From the NCBI RefSeq assembly GCF_035046505.1, contig NC_089821.1:41287348-41351347 (forward strand): a DNA stretch of 64,000 nucleotides, read 5' to 3'. Positions 11,515 to 21,465 of this stretch are shown here, piece by piece. Both the position numbers and the translations under genes were made by a program. The number at the start of each line of letters is the position of its first letter. The stretch's first letter is position 1. This DNA is from Tiliqua scincoides. Taxonomy: Eukaryota > Chordata > Lepidosauria > Squamata > Scincidae. The notes beneath the pieces were generated by a model. It was not told where the DNA came from and searched no databases. It saw nothing but the letters and a program-made list of their open reading frames with translations.

Positions 11515-11660
11515 TTTGGCAACCTTCAGTCTCAAAAGACTATGGTATAAGCCTACAGCACCCGGTATTCCCAGGCGGTCTCCCATCCAAGTACTAACCA
11601 GGCCTGACCCTGCTTAGCTTCCAAGATCAGACAAGATTGGGCATGTGCAGGGTAACAGTT
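11515..11660 (-). mobile_element. 5S-rRNA-derived SINE with RTE-type tail
   Basis: Read on the minus strand, the head is a 5S rRNA sequence: the first ~20 bases are diverged, then it follows 5S closely (AGCTAAGCAGGGTC, GGTTAGTACTTGGATGGGAG, CTGGGAATACCGGGTGCTGT). It keeps box A and box C of the internal polymerase III promoter. After the 5S end (GTAGGCTT) comes a ~30-base tail, ATACCATAGTCTTTTGAGAC then GAAGGTTGCCAAAC. The tail is the 3' end of the RTE-type LINEs at 27392, 32482 and 50158. The 5S part has been joined to LINE sequence and is too altered to be a working 5S gene. No clear duplication flanks this copy. Confidence 0.9.
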
Positions 11661-12819
11661 GCTGTCACACAGTGATTAGAAATAATAGGATGTTCTGGAT
11701 GCATAGCAAAACCTATTGCATGAGTTACAGTGCCACTGTGCAAAAATGACAATTCTTGAAGTGACACTTTCCTGGGACAAGAATATGTCGCCTTCCTGAA
11801 TTATTGCCTTGCCTCTTGAAGTGGGGAGTCTCAACAAAAATGATCAGACTTTCCTTTTCTCTCCCAGCACAGTGAAGGCACCTAACATGTACAACCAGGT
11901 AAAGGTGTTTTCCCAGGAATTAGGAACCTGCAGGTTCTGATCTCCCATTGTCAGAATTAAAAGGGTTTCCATATAACAGGGTTTGCGCGTCTCTTGAATA
12001 ATTCAATCTGTGTCCTCTCTGCAAACATCTGATCCATTAAATATTCACTAATGCTTTCAAGGTTGGGATGGATCATGGGTGTCAGTTCCCAAATTAGAAA
12101 GATTTCCTTTTAATGTCACTAATTTCTATCCTATCATTTCAGGTTATTTGCAGCACATCAAACCAGGATATTAATAGCACAAAGACTATGCTCTGTTTGT
12201 AAGCAGAGCAATTACACAGACCCAAAGCAAAGAGATCAGCAGGTCTGTTCTGGGTCCTACCCAAGCCATTCCCTAGACTTCATTATCACAACCTGAGCCA
12301 CCAAGAGGTCAAATGACTTGCTCAAGGCTGCAGAGTGTATCCTAAGCTGAGAACGCAGAAGCCAGTGGATTGTTAGAACAGTCTGACATCTTTGGCAAAA
12401 CTTTCCGTCATCCTTTCATTTATGATCTGTAATGCTTAGCGAAGTTGCTTCGTTTGCAAGTAAATAATTTGCAAGTAAAGAACTTCAAGTAAATTTATCT
12501 TGGGGCTGTTCCTGGTTCAGTGGAATTCTGCATGCCTGTTCGTGGAGTCTAAAAATAATCTGACAAGAGGACAATGATGTCTTTTATTTTAAAACATTTC
12601 TAATCAGCCTCTCTTGCTGACGCAACCCTAGATGGCTTACAATACAAACAAAAACTGAATCATGAAAGGGGCAATAATAATAAAAAATTAATTAAATTGT
12701 AACAAATGAATAAGCAACAAAATGACAAAAACAGAAGGAAGCAAATCAGCTTTTGCAACCATGACAGTACAGTGCAACCAGTGAAGCAGTCTAATTATGT
12801 GATTGGCCAGCTCCGAAAG
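11661..12819. other. Unassigned stretch with a MIR/L2-like trace
   Basis: 12290-12350 (GAGGTCAAATGACTTGCTCA, AAGGCTGCAGAGTG) resembles the middle of an inverted MIR-type SINE. 12590-12720 holds an A/T-rich tail-like stretch. Nothing else recognised. Confidence 0.4.
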
Positions 12820-12905
12820 GAGAGATGCCATTGCTCAATGGTGGAGGATTACATTGCATGCAGAAGGTCTAAATTTCAGTTCCTGGTGCCAGCTCATTCA
12901 GTTGA
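12820..12905 (+). mobile_element. Fragment of tRNA-derived SINE
   Basis: GCTCAATGGTGGAGGATTAC then GCATGCAGAAGGTCTAAATT and CAGTTCCTGG follow the A-box/B-box layout of the SINE at 1552-2195. The 3' half is not preserved. Confidence 0.5.
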
Positions 12906-13457
12906 ACAGAGAAGCAAATAGGTAGCCAGGGCAGATCACATAGAAGTTGGAGTGATATACTCCCAGCAAGCAATTCTAGACCACAGTTCTTGGTATCAAC
13001 TGAGGTTTCCATACAATTTCAAAGGGCAGCATAAGTTTGCCCCCTTTTTTGTTGAAGAAATGACATTTTGTGGAGCTACCTAGGAGCCAAGCTACACATT
13101 ATAAAGCAGGTGTTAAGGGGCATGCTTGGATCAAGACATTCTTGTTCAACAAAAGAACAGCAGTGGTAGGGTTTGATCAAGACTGAAACCACAATCCATG
13201 AGGAAGAAAGGATACCTTTTCTCCATGCCTGACTTTCTGGCTGCAGATCACACTCTCAAAGCTCATGAAAGGCTATTTGCAGCAAATAGAAACTTTAGGG
13301 GGGTGGTTTTCAGTGGGGTTAATCGCACCTTCTCCTCATGCACCAAAACTGAAGCACCCACCTGTAACACACATAACGATTGTTTTTGTTAAGGAAGAGG
13401 TGCTTCCAGTCTTTAGCATGCTCTTTTTACTAAAACTCTCTTCATAACACATTAGCT
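12906..13457. other. Unassigned stretch
   Basis: Nothing recognised. Confidence 0.35.
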
Positions 13458-14693
13458 CAGGGGCATGAAACATAAGGCCCATGGACCAGATGCAACCCCT
13501 GGAAGCTCTTTATCTGGCCCCCACAATAATTGGGCTCTCACAGTGCTGTCCTTCTAGCTGTTCTGCTTCTGCCGAGGCAGTGGGAGGAAAAGACAGAAGG
13601 AGGCCTTAGAAGAACACTATGGGGGAAGGCACAGACCAAGAGGGGTAAGGGAGAAGATACCAAGGTGCTGGGAGAGCCCAAATATCATGTGGTCCACCCT
13701 TTCAGCAGCACCGCTTCTGCTGAGGCGTCACTTTGCAGAGCACCTCTCAGCTGCGGAGTTGTGAAGTGATGCTACAGTAGAAGTGGTGCTGCCAAAAGGG
13801 CGGCCCACGTGATAATTGGGGTCCTCCATATCTTTAAAATATGATCAAGATTTGCACATTTTCTGTCATTTGCAGCTAATGAGTTTCTATTTGATGGTGT
13901 GGCCAAACCATGGCTCACGAACCATGTGCAGCTCTTTAACATATAATGTTCAGTTCTCAGAAATGTTGGCTAAGCTCCTTTTTGCATCACAATTAATATA
14001 AAAGGTAAATAAGAAATTTTCAAACTTTATGACACAGGCCAACACACATTTTGCTTCCTTAAACATTATGCCAATTCCTGGGTATATCTGGGGTGCAGAT
14101 TCCAAAAATGGCATCCGTTTTGCCCTCTCACATCTAGTTTTGGAGATACATCACAGCCTTTTTAGTGAATGGTTCAAGCAGCTTCCTCATGAGGAAGCCA
14201 TGGCTGCTTGAACCATTCACTAAATGGAAGTGAATTGAACCATTCACTGAAGAAGCTATGCCGTATCTCCAAAACTAGATGGGATAGGGCAAAACGGATG
14301 CCTTTTTTGGAATCAGCACCTCAAATTCATATCAAACCACCATAAAGTTTGGGAAAAACTTTTCTGACCCTCAATTTTATAGGCCTGTGTAATTATTTTC
14401 TGGGAATAAACTGAGAGTCCACAAACATAAGTTTAATGTTCATGGTGCATTCTTAAATATATTTAAGAATTTAAATGTTTCTTAAATGTTTCTTTTGTGG
14501 CTCTCAAACATCTGGAGTTCATCGTGTCTGGCTCTTACATTAAGCAAGTTTGGCCACCTATGCTATATGAAAACAAAGTGCTTATTTCTGGCCATCATCT
14601 ACATAATGACATCATTTCCTGCTCAATGATGTCACTTCCAGCCCTTAGCAGGTACCATGAAAGTTCTTTGGCCCACTATATTGTTTAACCCTG
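13458..14693. mobile_element. hAT element split by a second hAT
   Basis: The left end CAGGGGCATGAAACATAAGG and body (CATTTGCAGCTAATGAGTTT) match 34835-35172. The body resumes after the insert at 14571 (GTGCTTATTTCTGGCCATC, AATGATGTCACTTCCAGCCC) and ends in the decayed TTTAACCCTG. No target-site duplication is visible, probably because of age. Confidence 0.7.
13895..14562. mobile_element. Inner hAT-like element, 668 bp, palindromic core
   Basis: The left end TGGTGTGGCCAAACC pairs with the right end AGTTTGGCCACCTATG. The flanks CTATTTGA (13887-13894) and CTATATGA (14563-14570) match at 7 of 8. It lies inside the older hAT copy. Its core, 14110-14302, is a ~190-bp imperfect inverted repeat. Confidence 0.75.
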
Positions 14694-15523
14694 GAAGAAG
14701 AAAATGTGGGCTTCTAGCAAAAATCAAGTAGGAAGAACTCTGCATTTTTTGCACAATTGAATGATCCTGGTGAAGATAGGAACTAAAGAAACTACCACCT
14801 GCCCACAACCTTTCAGGTGTCTAGAAACAAGTGAGGTGTTGCCTCCTCAACACATTATCTTGTGTGTGGTTATAATGTGCTATTGGTGAAAGCCTCAATC
14901 AAGAAATAGAAAAAAATTAAAAAAGATTGCACTGAACACATCTGGTCTTGGCAAAAGGTAATGTTTTTCTATCAGATGTTGAAGAAAGATCCTGAGGGAT
15001 TCTGTGCAAGTTTTCCACTGTCCTAATGAGGAGAAACACAATATGAGCTGCAAGTTGATCTGTTTTATTCTCCAGATAGCTAGTAACATGCTGTATCTAA
15101 CATACCATATCTATCTATGAATGAAGACATAAGGAGATCCTGCATAGGAGCTGGTCAGTTTTGCAAAAAAAATGAGAAAATAGTATTGATGGAAAGTTTG
15201 AGAATCAAAACTCAGATGCAGGACAGTAACAATGTCAGAAAGCAACAGGCAGTCAGCTTTGTAAATCAACAAGGAGGATAGGATCTGGCAGAGCCCTCCC
15301 CCACCCTCACCCCAGAATACCTGCCCCACCAAGCAAACCCGTGCCATCAACAGGCAGTGCGATTTACCCCCGGGTGCTCCCACTGTGTCTCCGCTCGGCG
15401 CTGTGACACAGTGCCAACTGCCACTGATTCAGCCTGGCGGCCCCTCCTCCCCAAGTGCCAACAACATGCCTTATGGCATGTTTGTGACACCCAGCACCCA
15501 TGCTGGAGCTCAGTGCCTACACT
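14694..15523. other. Mostly unassigned; MITE left part from about 15350
   Basis: 15350-15523 (CACAGTGCCAACTGCCACTG, CCTTATGGCATGTTTGTGAC) is MITE-like. Its other end, AGAATAGGATTGGACCCT, follows the CR1 at 16485-16503, so the CR1 sits inside this MITE. Confidence 0.45.
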
Positions 15524-16479
15524 AAAGTCATGCACATTGGGGCAAAAAATCAAAACTTTAGATATAGGCTGATGGGTGCATGTAAAGTCATGCACATTGG
15601 GGCAAAAAATCAAAACTTTAGATATAGGCTGATGGGTTCTGAGCTGTCTGTGACAGATCAGGAGAGAGATCTTGGGGTGGTGGTGGACAGGTCGATGAAA
15701 GTGTCGACCCAATGTGCGGTGGCAGTGAAGAAGGCCAATTCTATGCTTGGGATCATTAGGAAGGGTATTGAGAACAAAACGGTTAGTATTATAATGCCGT
15801 TGTACAAATCGATGGTAAGGCCACACCTGGAGTATTGTGTCCAGTTCTGGTCGCCGCATCTCAAAAAAGACATAGTGGAAATGGAAAAGGTGCAAAAGAG
15901 AGCGACTAAGATGATTACGGGGCTGGGGCACCTTCCTTATGAGGAAAGGCTACGGCGTTTGGGCCTCTTCAGCCTAGAAAAGAGACGCTTGAGGGGGGAC
16001 ATGATTTAGACATACAAAATTATGCAGGGGATGGACAGAGTGGATAGGGAGATGCTCTTTACACTCTCACATAATACCAGAACCAGGGGACATCCACTAA
16101 AATTGAGTGTTGGGCGGGTTAGGACAGACAAAAGAAAATATTTCTTTACTCAGCGCGTGGTCGGTCTGTGGAACTCCTTGCCACAGGATGTGGTGCTGGC
16201 GTCTAGCCTAGACGCCTTTAAAAGGGGATTGGACGAGTTTCTGGAGGAAAAATCCATTATGGGGTACAAGCCATGATGTGTATGTGCAACCTCTTGATTT
16301 TAGGAATGGGTTAAGTCAGAATGCCAGATGTAGGGGAGAGCACCAGGATGAGGTCTCTTGTTATCTGGTGTGCTCCCTGGGGCATTTGGTGGGCCGCTGT
16401 GAGATACAGGAAGCTGGACTAGATGGGCCTATGGCCTGATCCAGTGGGGCTGTTCTTATGTTCTTATGTTCTTATGTTC
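15524..16479 (+). mobile_element. CR1 LINE, 5'-truncated, 3' end of ORF2
   Basis: It covers the last ~250 codons of CR1 ORF2 (motifs AKNQNFRYRLMGSELSV, MVRPHLEYCVQFWSP, VVGLWNSLPQDVVLASS), plus the 3' untranslated region and the (GTTCTTAT)n tail. It is very similar to the ORF2 at 42180-45059. At 16005 the glutamate codon of MIETYK is TAG, giving one in-frame stop. The first 60 bases are directly repeated (15524 and 15584 start the same text), a local duplication at the truncation point. The CR1 is inserted in a MITE. Confidence 0.9.
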
Positions 16480-16503
16480 ACTATGGGAGAATAGGATTGG
16501 ACC

Positions 16504-17760
16504 CTGAAACTGGCTACACTATAGAAGGCATAGACCAATTAGGGACAAAAGACAAACATGCCTCAATCACATAATTCAGTTCAGCACCCCAAATTGCTTG
16601 TGTAAATGCTGAGAAAACATCAAGATTTCCACAGCTTGTAAGACTGCAGCCAAGGAATAGGGATGACTCAGTTGAGCTACTGTTATACAATACTTGTTGT
16701 TTGGTCAGGCAATTACAATTCTTTATTTTTGAACATCAATCAGTTGATCACTAAGGGCCCCTTTTTTGCATCGAGGGGGATCGCAGCCCCATCCTATAAT
16801 ACTTTATGGGCACCAATATAGAAGAAATCATGTAGGAAAGACCAAAGGCTTGTTTATTTCATGTAGAGAGTAACCAAGTCATTGGTTTAGCCCATATTCT
16901 TTCCTCTATGTTACTTGATAGCAAAGTTTGAACTTACAAGAAAGCAGCAACTACTACACTTTCCAAAAACAGAGCCTGATGTTCCAAAGAATAATATTCC
17001 TATGTTCTCATGCTCTAGTTCCCCAAGCAGTAGAAAGTTCCAGGACTCTAGGATGAGTTAGCAAAGAATTCCATGACAAGGCATGGAGAAAGCAAGAGCT
17101 AATCAAAGATTGGTTCATAATAACAAAGGAACAAGATTCAAAGTGTGGCAGAGGCAGAAGCAATGATTAGACAAGGTGATACAGGTTGCTTCAGTGGCAG
17201 ATTGTGGAGGGGGCAGCAGATTCAGGGTGTGTGATTGAGCAAAACAAATCACATGACCTGCTTGGAGACAACAGGAGCAGCTCAACAACTTTCTGTGGCA
17301 ACAGGGAAACAGTTCAATAACATTTGGTACTGAAAATCCTGGGAATTCCAGGGGGCAGCAGGGAGGGATGGGAATGAAGGAGGCAGTCAAAGTGGCCATG
17401 CCTGATTGGGCACAGGGAGAGCTGGTATTCAAACCTGAAACATAGAAATGTGCCCTGGGCAGGCACAAATTCCATGTAAATCTCAATACTCAGAGTTATC
17501 ACAACAAATGGAATGTCAAACAAGCTAGTTAAACTCACTTTTACTCAGCCTGTAACGGATTGATGGCTTACATCTAGCAAAAGTTGGAGTGTAAACAGAA
17601 TCAATATCGTGAAGGCCATCATTTTTTCTTGTGATGCTAAAGCAAATTTATGTTATCCGATTCCACATGCAAATGCTGTTTTGTGACACCAAGTTGAATG
17701 TTCTCCATCTGTTACACAAAATTGCATGCCAGCCACAGCTGGCCTATAAATGCTACCATG
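16504..17760. other. Unassigned stretch
   Basis: No element ends or known motifs recognised. Open frames of up to 123 codons near 17115-17486 show no family signature. Confidence 0.35.
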
Positions 17761-17769
17761 TCTCCCATC

Positions 17770-17890
17770 AGGTATTAGCTTGTTGCCTGGAAGGGTCTTT
17801 CAAGGCCATCTAGTTCAACCCTCTGCCACCCCTGCAGAAAAATCCTCTCTACAGGATAGAGCACAGGCTTGCACTGCCTAACAGGTCTCC
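17770..17890 (-). mobile_element. CR1-like 3' untranslated fragment (old)
   Basis: AAGGCCATCTAGTTCAACCC with TCTGCCACCCCTGCAG is the reverse-oriented 3' region typical of older CR1 copies. No coding part remains. Confidence 0.45.
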
Positions 17891-18547
17891 TTTGGATATT
17901 TTCAAAAGTAAGAAGCTCCTTGCCTTGCCCAAGAACTCTCAGAATACAGGCTAGCTATTTGTCTGCAAGAAAACTGCATTCTGTAACTTTTCCCCCAACA
18001 GAACTACAGCCCTATCCTATCACCCAGAAGTTTACAGCATGTATCCAGGCTGCTGGAGCATGTGCTACATGCGATGATGCAGGGGGCAGGGCCCATGAAG
18101 AGGAGGTAAAGGCGGAAATTTGTACCTGGGCCCAGGGTAAAAAAGGGGGCCTAAGAACCAAAGGAGGGAGCCCAAAAATTTCCTGGGATCCTACATTTTT
18201 GTGATCTCACCCACACCCGCTTCATGCTGAAGGTGCGACTGCAGGTATGTGACAGTGGCTGTTGCCTCAAGACATATGCATAGGGCCAAGGAATGAAAGA
18301 GGATTTTACAGCAATGGATCTCAAGATCCACTGCCATCAGCCCTCCATAGGATTGGGCCACCCATCCTCTCAAATATTTCTTTCATGTTTCCTACATACT
18401 TTTAAACTGTATGTCGTTACTTATGCACATGTGGTTCCATAAATGAACACAATAACCTCACTTGGATCAGGCCACCTGCTCAATGTTGTTATAGTTAAGA
18501 ATATTTATATACCACTTTTCAACAAGGGTAGTTCACAAAGCCATTTA
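17891..18547. other. Unassigned stretch
   Basis: 18505-18540 (TTTATATACCACTTTTCAAC) is a decayed retroposon tail of the same kind as 21345-21400. The rest is not recognised. Confidence 0.35.
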
Positions 18548-18643
18548 GGCTGCAATCCTATATGTGCTTTCCTGGGAGTAAACTCTGCTGAACACAATGG
18601 GACTTACTTCTGAGTAGACATCCATAGGTTTGTGCTGTAAGGT
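18548..18643. mobile_element. GCAATCC-family MITE
   Basis: It runs from GGCTGCAATCCTATATGTGC through CACAATGGGACTTACTTCTG to ATAGGTTTGTGCTGT. Confidence 0.65.
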
Positions 18644-18824
18644 AATCAAATACAACTCCATATGCAGTACTGTAAATGTGTATTCACATGCAGTGACCTA
18701 CCTACCCGCATGAACTACTTGAAAACAATATGTTGCCTGCTCAGTAATCCCATGCACACAAGATCCCCTCCAGTACTAGGCTATACATTTTTGATGGTTT
18801 TCCTACAGGAACAGAATAATTTTA

Positions 18825-19571
18825 CTTTTGAAATAGTTTTTACATTCACCAGTCAGCAGGAATAATCTGCTGATTAATCTAAGATTAATCTATCAAACAT
18901 AAGACCCATGGGCTGGATACAGCCTGCAGAAGATTTTTATCTAGCCTTCCAGCACCACCATCAGCTGCTCTCAGTGGTGGTCCTGGGAGGTCAGGGGGGT
19001 AAAAACCCCAGATGACACCATGTGGGCCCTGTGGGGGTGGCACCGCCGCACCTGCCATGACACCACCGTCACCTCTGTCCACCACACTGCCGGTGCTACC
19101 TCCGCTCGCCCTCCAGAGCCATTCCAGGGGCAGTCAAAGCCCCACACTGCATCCCGGGTGCTCCAAAAGCTTTCTGAGGCCTCCAAAGCATCCTTAAACA
19201 GTACTTCCGTTTTTATCAGAAAACCTGAAGTACTGTTAATGGCGCTTCAGAAGCCTCAGAAGTCTTTTAGAGTGTCCAGAAATATCACATGAGGCTCTGA
19301 ATGGAGCTGGATAAGTATCCCTGGGGCAGCAGTGTGCTGCAGGGGAGGGTCAGCATGTTGTGGTCCTGTGCTCCAGGGCAGCACAGGGGCCAGATCCACA
19401 ACTAGCTACTAAGCTGTGCTGTGGTGTCACTGCCGAAAGGGGAGCCTGTATGATAATTGGGCTGTCCCATATACTGAAAATAGGATCAAGATTTGCATAT
19501 TTTCTTTTCTGTCATTTGCAGCAGATGAATTCCTAAGTGAGAGAAAACTGCTTATTTCTGGTCATGACCTG
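18825..19571. repeat. Tandem duplication, copy 1 (747 bp)
   Basis: It starts CTTTTGAAATAG and contains a decayed hAT copy from about 18892 (TCAAACATAAGACCCATGGG). The same flank plus hAT arrangement starts again at 19572, so the whole block including non-element flank was duplicated. Confidence 0.8.
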
Positions 19572-20228
19572 CTTTTGAAATAGATTTTATATTCACCGGT
19601 CAGTAGGAATCATCTGCTGAATCTAAGGCAGGGGTGTCAAACATAAGGCCCATGGGCCAGATACGGCCTGCAGAAGATTTTTATCTGGCCTTCAGGTTCT
19701 CCCAGAACCACCACCAGCTGCTCTCAGTAGTGGTCCTGGGGGGGCCGGAGGGGCAAAAGCCCCAGGTGCCATGCCTGTGGGCCCTTTGGGGGTGGCACCG
19801 CCACACCCACTGCGAAACCACCGCCACGTCTGCCCATCACACAGCCGATGCTTCCTCCACTCATCCTCCAGAATCATTCCAGGGGCAGGCGAAGCCCTGC
19901 AATGCTTTCTGGGGTGCTCTAAAAGCTTTCTGAGGCCTCAAGAGCATCCTTAAACAGTACTTTGTTTTTCATCAGAAAGCCTGAAATACTGTTAACGGCA
20001 CTTCAGAAGCCTCAGAAGTCTTTTAAAGTGTCCAGAAACATCACATGAAGCTCTGAAAGTTGCTGTTTAAGTATCCCTTGGGGGGGCAATGTGTTGCAGT
20101 GGAGGGTCAGCATGTTGCGGTCCTGTGCCCCAGGGCAGCACAGGGGCCATGTTGACAACTAGCTGCGCTCAGCTGCTAAGCTGTGCTGAGGTGTCACTGC
20201 TGAAAGGGCAGCCTGTATGATAATTGGG
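19572..20228. repeat. Tandem duplication, copy 2, with hAT from 19629
   Basis: It starts CTTTTGAAATAG like copy 1. The hAT left end, CAGGGGTGTCAAACATAAGG, is well preserved at 19629. The copy follows copy 1 up to TATGATAATTGGG and then switches to a pogo-like end. Confidence 0.8.
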
Positions 20229-20285
20229 AACTGCAAATAACCAGATCTGTGGATATCAGATCCGCAGACACCGGGGGACACCTGT
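20229..20285. mobile_element. Pogo/Tigger-like element end (fragment)
   Basis: AACTGCAAATAACCAGATC followed by GATCCGCAGACACCGGGGG and ACACCTGTA resembles the right end of Tigger-like elements, with TA after CCTG. No left end found. Confidence 0.4.
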
Positions 20286-20820
20286 ACTGTACCCATTGAA
20301 GTCTGAATTTTCTTGATCCTTTGCATAACTGCTGTTGCAGGTTCTCAGTCTGCAAATGGAGATTGTTTCCTCTCTTTGTCTCTTTGGCTTTTGGCTGCTG
20401 TGCTTTGTATTTCCATTTCTAGCTGTTAAAGAAACTTTGCAGATGATTGTGACTACACACTCACAGGCACACAAATTGCCATGTTCCTACACTTTGTTCT
20501 TTGCTCTTGGCTTGAGGATGAATGTGCTTTGCTGCAGAGACGTGTGCTACTCTTGGCAATCTGTACTGTTCTCGACTGCCTGCTCTATCCCATTCTAATT
20601 TTTAAAGCCTCGGTTTGAAGAAGAAAAAAAAGGAAGAAAAACCTCACAGCAGTGTAAAAAGTTTGTTGCATTAATTTGGGCATCAGACTGCATTGATTTT
20701 TTGTACTGTCCTTTTTATGAATTATTTTCCACATGCCTGCCTCAAGAAATGAAAGGAATTTGTTGTGTTTTTTTTAATCTTTTGTTGTTGTTGTTACATT
20801 TTGCTGTCATTCAGTGCCTT
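20286..20820. other. Unassigned stretch
   Basis: No repeat structure recognised; sequence looks single-copy within the window. No exon supported. Confidence 0.35.
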
Positions 20821-21240
20821 TCTTATGGCACGATCCTATCTGTGGCCAGCACGGCACGCTGCCCAGAAGACATCCATCGCAAAGATGCCATAAGGCATGT
20901 TGTGGTGGGCAGTGGAGGTGCCAGCGAGGAGGCCAGCCTGGGCAGACACTGGGCCTCTGTGCCTGTCTTCGAAACCTGTGAGCCATCGACGGTAAGTTCC
21001 CCGCTGAGCAGTGGGGAGGCATTTTGGGATGGGGGAGGGATGGTGGCACAGGGGGAGGGCAGGGAGGAAGGTGGTTCAGGCCTGGAAGAGAGATGGGGAC
21101 TGCAAAGGAGGCTGCTGCTGCATCCTCTCCCTCCCCCACACACACCCCCCCCCAAAGCCCTACACAGAAGTTCGGTATTACTCAGTGGAAGTATGTTGGC
21201 TTCTGAAGAAGCCTGCCACAGTCAGGGCTTTTAACTCAAT
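20821..21240. mobile_element. MITE fragment (CGATCCTATC end)
   Basis: GGCACGATCCTATCTGTGG, GCCATAAGGCATGTTGTGG and a GC-rich interior are shared with 15350-15523 and 21880-22030. The opposite end is not found. Confidence 0.45.
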
Positions 21241-21344
21241 AACTATTTAGTTATGAACTTTGGCTGGAAAAGTCTTAGTAAATATGCCCTACACTGGGCT
21301 ACCTGGTTCTATGCCAGTCATTGAGCTGGTCTAGATGATGATGA

Positions 21345-21465
21345 TGATGATTAACAGTATTTATATACCGCTTTTCAACTAAAAGTTCACAAAGCGGTTT
21401 ACAGAGAAAAATCAAATAACTAATAGCTCCCTGTCCCAAAAGGGCTCACAATCTAAAAGTAGACC
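21345..21465 (-). repeat. Retroposon 3'-end module
   Basis: (GAT)n then TTTATATACCGCTTTTCAAC, TTCACAAAGCGGTTTACAG and AAAAGGGCTCACAATCTAAA is the inverted 3' end of an old LINE/SINE. A copy in the other orientation is at 62510-62620. Confidence 0.5.

Noticed and set aside
20701-21234. 177-codon frame with hydrophobic N-terminus as a secreted protein
   Set aside because: More than half of it lies in a MITE fragment; the hydrophobic run is T-rich low complexity.
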